Source: Moorena producens 3L (lineage in GTDB: Bacteria; Cyanobacteriota; Cyanobacteriia; Cyanobacteriales; Coleofasciculaceae). From it: a stretch of DNA of 9,890 nt. Under the pieces are notes generated by a model. That model made no database searches. It was not told the origin of the DNA and worked only from the letters and a program-made list of their open reading frames with translations. The DNA lies in NCBI RefSeq assembly GCF_000211815.1, contig NZ_GL890932.1:12407-22296 (forward strand). The letters are read 5' to 3'. Shown here in pieces: positions 6,194 through 9,890 of the stretch. How positions within the stretch are numbered: the first letter of the stretch is position 1; each line of letters starts with the position of its first letter. The translations under genes and the position numbers were made by a program.

Positions 6194-6562
6194 ATGGATG
6201 TGTCCTTAAAACCTGTAGAGTGGGTTGGCAGTTCCTTGGAAGATTTGAAAAAATTTCCCTCAGAAGTTCAGCAAGTGATGGGTTATGCCTTGTACTTAGC
6301 TCAATGTGGAGACAAACATCCCGCTGCTAAACCCCTCAAAGGATTCAAAGGTGCTGGTGTACTCGAAGTTATTGACAACTTTGATGGAGACACTTATCGG
6401 GGTGTATACACCGTAAAACTCCAAGGTGTAGTGTATGTTCTGCATACATTTCAAAAGAAATCAAAGCAAGGTATCGCCACACCCAAGCAAGAGCTGGAAT
6501 TAATTGAAGCCAGGTTAAAAAGAGCCAGAGAACATTACTCACAACATTACACTCACGAGTAG
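6194..6562 (+). CDS. HigB-like toxin (RelE/ParE superfamily, Gp49-type)
   Basis: This 122-residue protein matches the phage-derived Gp49-like/HigB toxin group, whose members are ribosome-dependent mRNA endonucleases. Seen hallmarks are LEDLKKFPSEVQQVMGYAL near the N-terminus, AAKPLKGFKGAGVLEVI (about 44-60), DTYRGVYTVKL (about 66-76), and VYVLHTFQKKSKQGIATPKQE (from about 80, two overlapping stretches), where the basic KKSK segment is typical of the family. The ATG at 6194 follows a weak GGAA. It precedes its antitoxin by 11 bases, the toxin-first order usual for higBA. The pair abuts decayed IS sequence, consistent with gain by transfer. Activity cannot be read from sequence, but the frame is intact. 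Confidence 0.88.
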   Translation: MDVSLKPVEWVGSSLEDLKKFPSEVQQVMGYALYLAQCGDKHPAAKPLKGFKGAGVLEVIDNFDGDTYRGVYTVKLQGVVYVLHTFQKKSKQGIATPKQELELIEARLKRAREHYSQHYTHE

Positions 6563-6573
6563 AGGTAGTAATT

Positions 6574-6897
6574 ATGGTCAAAGAAATTGAAGTACAAGCT
6601 AGTAGTGGTAATGTGTTTGCCGATTTAGGTTTAGAAAACTCTGACGAATTAATCGTTAAAGCAGAACTGGCTCGTAAGATTAGTAGTATTATTGCCAACC
6701 AGGGTATGACACAAGCTGCGGCGGCAAAGGTTTTAGGAGTAGATCAGCCTAAAGTGTCCGCACTTATCAATGGTAAGTTGGCGGGTTTTTCAATTGTGCG
6801 GCTGTTTCGCTTCTTAAACGCTTTGGGTCAAGATGTGGAAATTGTGGTCAAAACCAAACCATTATCTCACCCTGTGGCTCGAACACTAGTGTCGTGA
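6574..6897 (+). CDS. HigA-like antitoxin, XRE-type helix-turn-helix
   Basis: A 107-residue protein with an XRE/Cro-type helix-turn-helix: GMTQAAAAKVLGVDQPKVSALINGK spans about residues 44-68, with the recognition helix in QPKVSALINGK. The N-terminal SSGNVFADLGL and the C-terminal FLNALGQDVEIVVKTKP are hallmarks of the antitoxin partner of Gp49-type toxins. It neutralises the upstream toxin and probably represses the shared promoter at 6151-6178. A good Shine-Dalgarno AGAGG (6561-6565) overlaps the toxin stop codon, so translation of the two genes is likely coupled. It ends 112 bases before argS, which runs toward it. Confidence 0.9.
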   Translation: MVKEIEVQASSGNVFADLGLENSDELIVKAELARKISSIIANQGMTQAAAAKVLGVDQPKVSALINGKLAGFSIVRLFRFLNALGQDVEIVVKTKPLSHPVARTLVS

Positions 6898-6947
6898 ACT
6901 AGCTGATGCTGAAGTAGAGTTATTCAGATAGTTGTCCTAATAAAGAT

Positions 6948-7010
6948 GTACGTAACTATCTCAGCTATCAGCCTTTGACCTTGGCTGATAGCTGAGATAG
7001 TTAACTGTAC
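6948..7010. terminator. Long hairpin between convergent higA and argS
   Basis: A perfect 21-bp inverted repeat (6953-6973 with 6983-7003) surrounds a 9-base TTTGACCTT loop, and GTAC/GTAC (6948-6951, 7007-7010) can extend the stem past a bulge. The stem contains TCAGCTA and TAGCTGA, the heptad family found near dnaN, in inverted copies. Its position between two converging genes suggests a bidirectional terminator, but neither side has a T-run and its right edge touches the argS stop codon, so the role is inferred. Confidence 0.55.
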
Positions 7011-8767
7011 TACATCCGCTCCAGTACCTGAATTCCGAGTAAATACAATCCCAGTTTCAGAGTTCTAGCAGTCAAATCACATAGCAGCAGACGGGATGTC
7101 CGCTTGGGTTCTTCGGCTTTCAGTACAGGGCATTGGTCATAGAATTGATTAAACTTCTGGCTCAGTTCAAACAAGTACTGACAAAGACGATTCGGCATCA
7201 ATTCTTTCTCAACTTCACCAAGGACCTCACTCAGTTGCAATAACTTCTTCCCTAGCACCAATTCTGCGTCTTCTTGCAACAAAATTTTGGCATCGGTTCC
7301 CAGTTGCTCAAAATCAATCTCCCCTTTGCGGCTAATTCCCTGAATGCGGACATAGGCATAAAGCATATATGGTGCCGTATTGCCCTGGAGTGCCAACATC
7401 TTATCAAAGCTGAATATATAGTTGCTGGTACGATTTTGACTAAGGTCAGCATACTTAACTGCACTCATGCCTACGACTTTGGCAACATGCTCTTTAAATT
7501 CCTCAGTTTCCTCCCGACCTTCTTGCTTCAGTCTCGATTCTAAATCAGCACCAGATCGTGCGATCGCTTCATCCAACAAATCCCGCAACCGCACTGTTTC
7601 CCCAGACCGCGTTTTCAGCTTTTTGCCATCTTCCCCCAGAACCAAACCAAAAGGAACATGAACGACTTCAACATTTTCTGGAAGAATACCAGTCCGCCGA
7701 GCCACCTGAAATACCTGCGCAAAATGATTTGCTTGTCCGGAATCAGTAACATATATAATCCTTTGAGCCTGGTCTTGCTCAGTCCGGTAGCGCAGTGCAG
7801 CTAAGTCAGTGGTGGCATAGTTATAGCCCCCATCAGATTTTTGCACAATCAACGGCAGAGGCTCACCATCTTTATTTGTAAACCCCTCAAGGAAAACACA
7901 TTTCGCTCCCGAGTCTTCCACTAACAAGCCAGACTTGTCTAAATAGTCCACCACCTCTGGCAGCAAGGTATTGTAAAACGATTCCCCCCTTTCGGTGAGC
8001 TGAATATCCAGCAAATCGTAGATAATCTGAAACTCCCGCCGAGATTGGTCACACAGTAGTTGCCAAGCACGGCGGCTATCGGCTGCACCAGATTGGAGTT
8101 TAACAACTTCGAGTCTAGATGCTTCCCGAAATTCCTCATCTGCATCAAACCGTTGTTTAGCTTGCCGATAAAGGGTAACTAAATCTCCCAAATCCAGGGC
8201 ATCAGCTGTAGTCAAAGCACTTGGGTAAGCTTCCCTAAGATAAGTGATCAACATCCCAAATTGGGTTCCCCAATCTCCCACATGATTCAAGCGCAGTACA
8301 TTTTGACCCCGAAATTCTAAGATCCGGGCAATCGAATCCCCAATAATCGTTGAACGTAGATGTCCCACATGCATCTCTTTAGCAATATTGGGAGAAGAAA
8401 AATCAACAATGACCTGTCGAGGGGCTGGAGCGACTGCTACTCCTAGACGTGGGTCAGTGTGAATCTCCCTTAGCCGTTCTTCCAAGTAAGCAGGTTTTAA
8501 GCTCAAATTAATGAAGCCTGGACCAGCAATAGTCGGGCTCTGACATATCTCAGCCACATCTATATACTGCAACAAAGATTCTGCGATCGCTCTTGGCGGC
8601 TGTTTCAAACGTTTGCTCAAAGCCAAGGCCACATTAGACTGATAGTCACCAAATTTGGGATTGCTGGCAGGTACCATCATTGGATCTACCCCTGCCACGT
8701 CAGAACCGAAGGCAGCAGTTAAGGCTTGAGTGAATTGAAGTCTAAGTTGTTCAACAATGGATTTCAT
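7010..8767 (-). CDS. argS: Arginyl-tRNA synthetase
   Basis: ArgRS, a class I synthetase, charges tRNA-Arg with arginine. The 585-residue product is full length. An N-terminal Add-1-type domain covers about 1-90. The HIGH motif appears as HVGH at 133-136 within SSPNIAKEMHVGHLRST. The substrate-binding region includes NHVGDWGTQFGML (161-173). The KMSKS equivalent is the divergent KLKTRSG (383-389), as in most bacterial ArgRS. A DALR anticodon-binding domain follows from about 465, ending in the family-typical LGIQVLERM. The ATG at 8765-8767 gives the normal N-terminus. The gene stands alone, converging with the toxin-antitoxin pair and pointing away from the rRNA operon. Confidence 0.98.
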   Translation of the reverse strand: MKSIVEQLRLQFTQALTAAFGSDVAGVDPMMVPASNPKFGDYQSNVALALSKRLKQPPRAIAESLLQYIDVAEICQSPTIAGPGFINLSLKPAYLEERLREIHTDPRLGVAVAPAPRQVIVDFSSPNIAKEMHVGHLRSTIIGDSIARILEFRGQNVLRLNHVGDWGTQFGMLITYLREAYPSALTTADALDLGDLVTLYRQAKQRFDADEEFREASRLEVVKLQSGAADSRRAWQLLCDQSRREFQIIYDLLDIQLTERGESFYNTLLPEVVDYLDKSGLLVEDSGAKCVFLEGFTNKDGEPLPLIVQKSDGGYNYATTDLAALRYRTEQDQAQRIIYVTDSGQANHFAQVFQVARRTGILPENVEVVHVPFGLVLGEDGKKLKTRSGETVRLRDLLDEAIARSGADLESRLKQEGREETEEFKEHVAKVVGMSAVKYADLSQNRTSNYIFSFDKMLALQGNTAPYMLYAYVRIQGISRKGEIDFEQLGTDAKILLQEDAELVLGKKLLQLSEVLGEVEKELMPNRLCQYLFELSQKFNQFYDQCPVLKAEEPKRTSRLLLCDLTARTLKLGLYLLGIQVLERM

Positions 8768-8926
8768 GGTGCCAGTGCAAAGGGCTCTTCACTAATCTTG
8801 CCTCTGAATGGTAACAGCCACTACTTACGGATTAATCCTAGACCTAACCGGACAATTACTATAACTCCAGGTGAATTTCCCGTTTCACTGGGAAGCATCG
8901 GAGTAGTTATCCCAAACTGCACTTAA
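8768..8926 (+). other. Possible fragment of an unidentified protein-coding sequence
   Basis: A forward frame is open through this stretch and ends at TAA 8924-8926. It reads protein-like sequence such as LPLNGNSHYLRINPRPNRT and TPGEFPVSLGSIGVVIPN. The only ATG upstream in frame (8726) lies inside argS on the opposite strand, so a complete gene is unlikely; it may be the tail of a lost gene or chance. I do not recognise a family. Confidence 0.2.
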
Positions 8927-9224
8927 GGGATCCAGCGCTGCCCTGGTTTCCCCCACTTGCGCTTTGCATCAAGACAACGACCAACCGACACGCCCCTGTT
9001 GAGGTATGTATCTAAATCTACAAATAGTTACTGAATAATTCTCCCAACTCCCGACTCCCGACTGTCTCGGTGCACTTACAGTCGTCGTATTAAATTCGCG
9101 ACGGGTCGCACTGCTCCCGACCTAAATCTAAAGAAGCTACCCCTGTGACCTGAGAGCTTACCCCTCTTCCCTTGGTCAGAGCTCGTAAACGGATTCAAAA
9201 AAAAATTTTTTAATTCTAAAACCC
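8927..9224. other. Gene-free stretch upstream of the rRNA promoter region
   Basis: No convincing gene or RNA is seen. It holds a short heptad tract (about two units of ACTCCCG near 9046-9062), a small palindrome GCGACGGGTCGC around 9099-9110, and a run of nine A followed by six T at about 9197-9211. The A/T run may bend DNA or aid the downstream rRNA promoter. Confidence 0.4.
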
Positions 9225-9253
9225 TTGTCATGCCTAGGTTTCAAGAATTTATT
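9225..9253 (+). promoter_or_regulatory. Weaker candidate rRNA promoter
   Basis: TTGTCA (9225-9230) and TTTATT (9248-9253) are 17 bases apart, about 50 bases upstream of the better promoter. Tandem promoters are common before rRNA operons, but this -10 matches only 4 of 6 positions. Confidence 0.25.
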
Positions 9254-9276
9254 CCCAACAAAGTTTCGGGTTTAGG

Positions 9277-9305
9277 TTGACAAACCCTTTTTTACCCTGT
9301 AAATT
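9277..9305 (+). promoter_or_regulatory. Probable rRNA operon promoter
   Basis: A consensus -35 TTGACA (9277-9282) is followed after 17 bases by TAAATT (9300-9305). The expected start near 9312 gives a leader of about 215 bases before the mature 16S end, a usual length. I see no clear boxA antitermination element in the leader. Confidence 0.6.
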
Positions 9306-9527
9306 AGTAAATGGCGATGAGGAAAGCCAAGCGCACCGCACCGCCCCGAACCAAGAAAAATCTATAGTTTGAGAGCCAATATACGGTCGCTACTCGTCAA
9401 GAAATTTTCAAGTTAGTCTGACCTAATTATAGGACAGATTAGCTAAAACTAAAACCTAAAATTCCGAACTGGTTCGAAGTTAACTGTTTAAGTTGACTAA
9501 GGGTCAGGGAAAGAAAAAAAACTGAGT

Positions 9528-9890
<363 letters not shown>

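Noticed and set aside
6369..6698. Minus-strand 109-residue frame
   Set aside because: It lies across the well-supported toxin and antitoxin genes on the other strand and shows no family features.
9462..9500. tRNA-like GGTTCGAAG before 16S
   Set aside because: No acceptor, D or anticodon stems can be formed around it.

Overview
The window looks like a chromosomal segment of a filamentous cyanobacterium, most likely Moorena-like or a related Oscillatoriales. The support is: cyanobacterial-type DnaA, DnaN, ArgRS and deformylase; four HIP1 octamers (GCGATCGC at 371-378, 3208-3215, 7560-7567 and 8583-8590); many tandem arrays with a 7-base period, the short tandemly repeated repetitive (STRR) sequences known from cyanobacteria; and a 16S rRNA start that contains the cyanobacterial signature CGGACGGGTGAGTAACGCG. 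The genus is an inference from memory of the 16S and of the repeat style.

Layout. (1) 1-1181, + strand: the C-terminal part of a GH38 alpha-mannosidase, with a heptanucleotide array read in frame inside it. (2) 1184-1339: mixed heptanucleotide arrays. (3) 1347-2528, - strand: dnaN. (4) 2529-3171: a gene-free region with two large heptad arrays, three DnaA boxes, an AT-rich 14-mer repeat and another heptad array; this is the best candidate for oriC. (5) 3172-4554, - strand: dnaA. (6) 4744-5280, + strand: def, divergent from dnaA. (7) 5281-6120: mobile-element debris, namely a 35-residue transposase remnant, several palindromes and a likely IS200/IS605-type right end. (8) 6194-6897, + strand: a HigB/HigA-like toxin-antitoxin pair with its own promoter. 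(9) 6948-7010: a long hairpin between convergent higA and argS. (10) 7010-8767, - strand: argS. (11) 8768-9527: mostly non-coding, with a probable rRNA promoter. (12) 9528-9890, + strand: the 5' part of 16S rRNA, which runs off the window.

How it fits together: dnaA and dnaN supply the initiator and the sliding clamp and bracket the probable origin. def and argS are translation housekeeping genes, and the rRNA operon follows. The accessory content is the toxin-antitoxin pair next to decayed IS material, plus the heptanucleotide arrays found in five places: within the mannosidase, on both sides of dnaN, downstream of dnaA and, in inverted form, downstream of argS. No wholly new system is evident. 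The most unusual signals are the mirrored inverted arrays around dnaN, the frame-sensitive array inside the mannosidase gene, and the apparent sequence errors at the 16S end, which suggest a contig edge.
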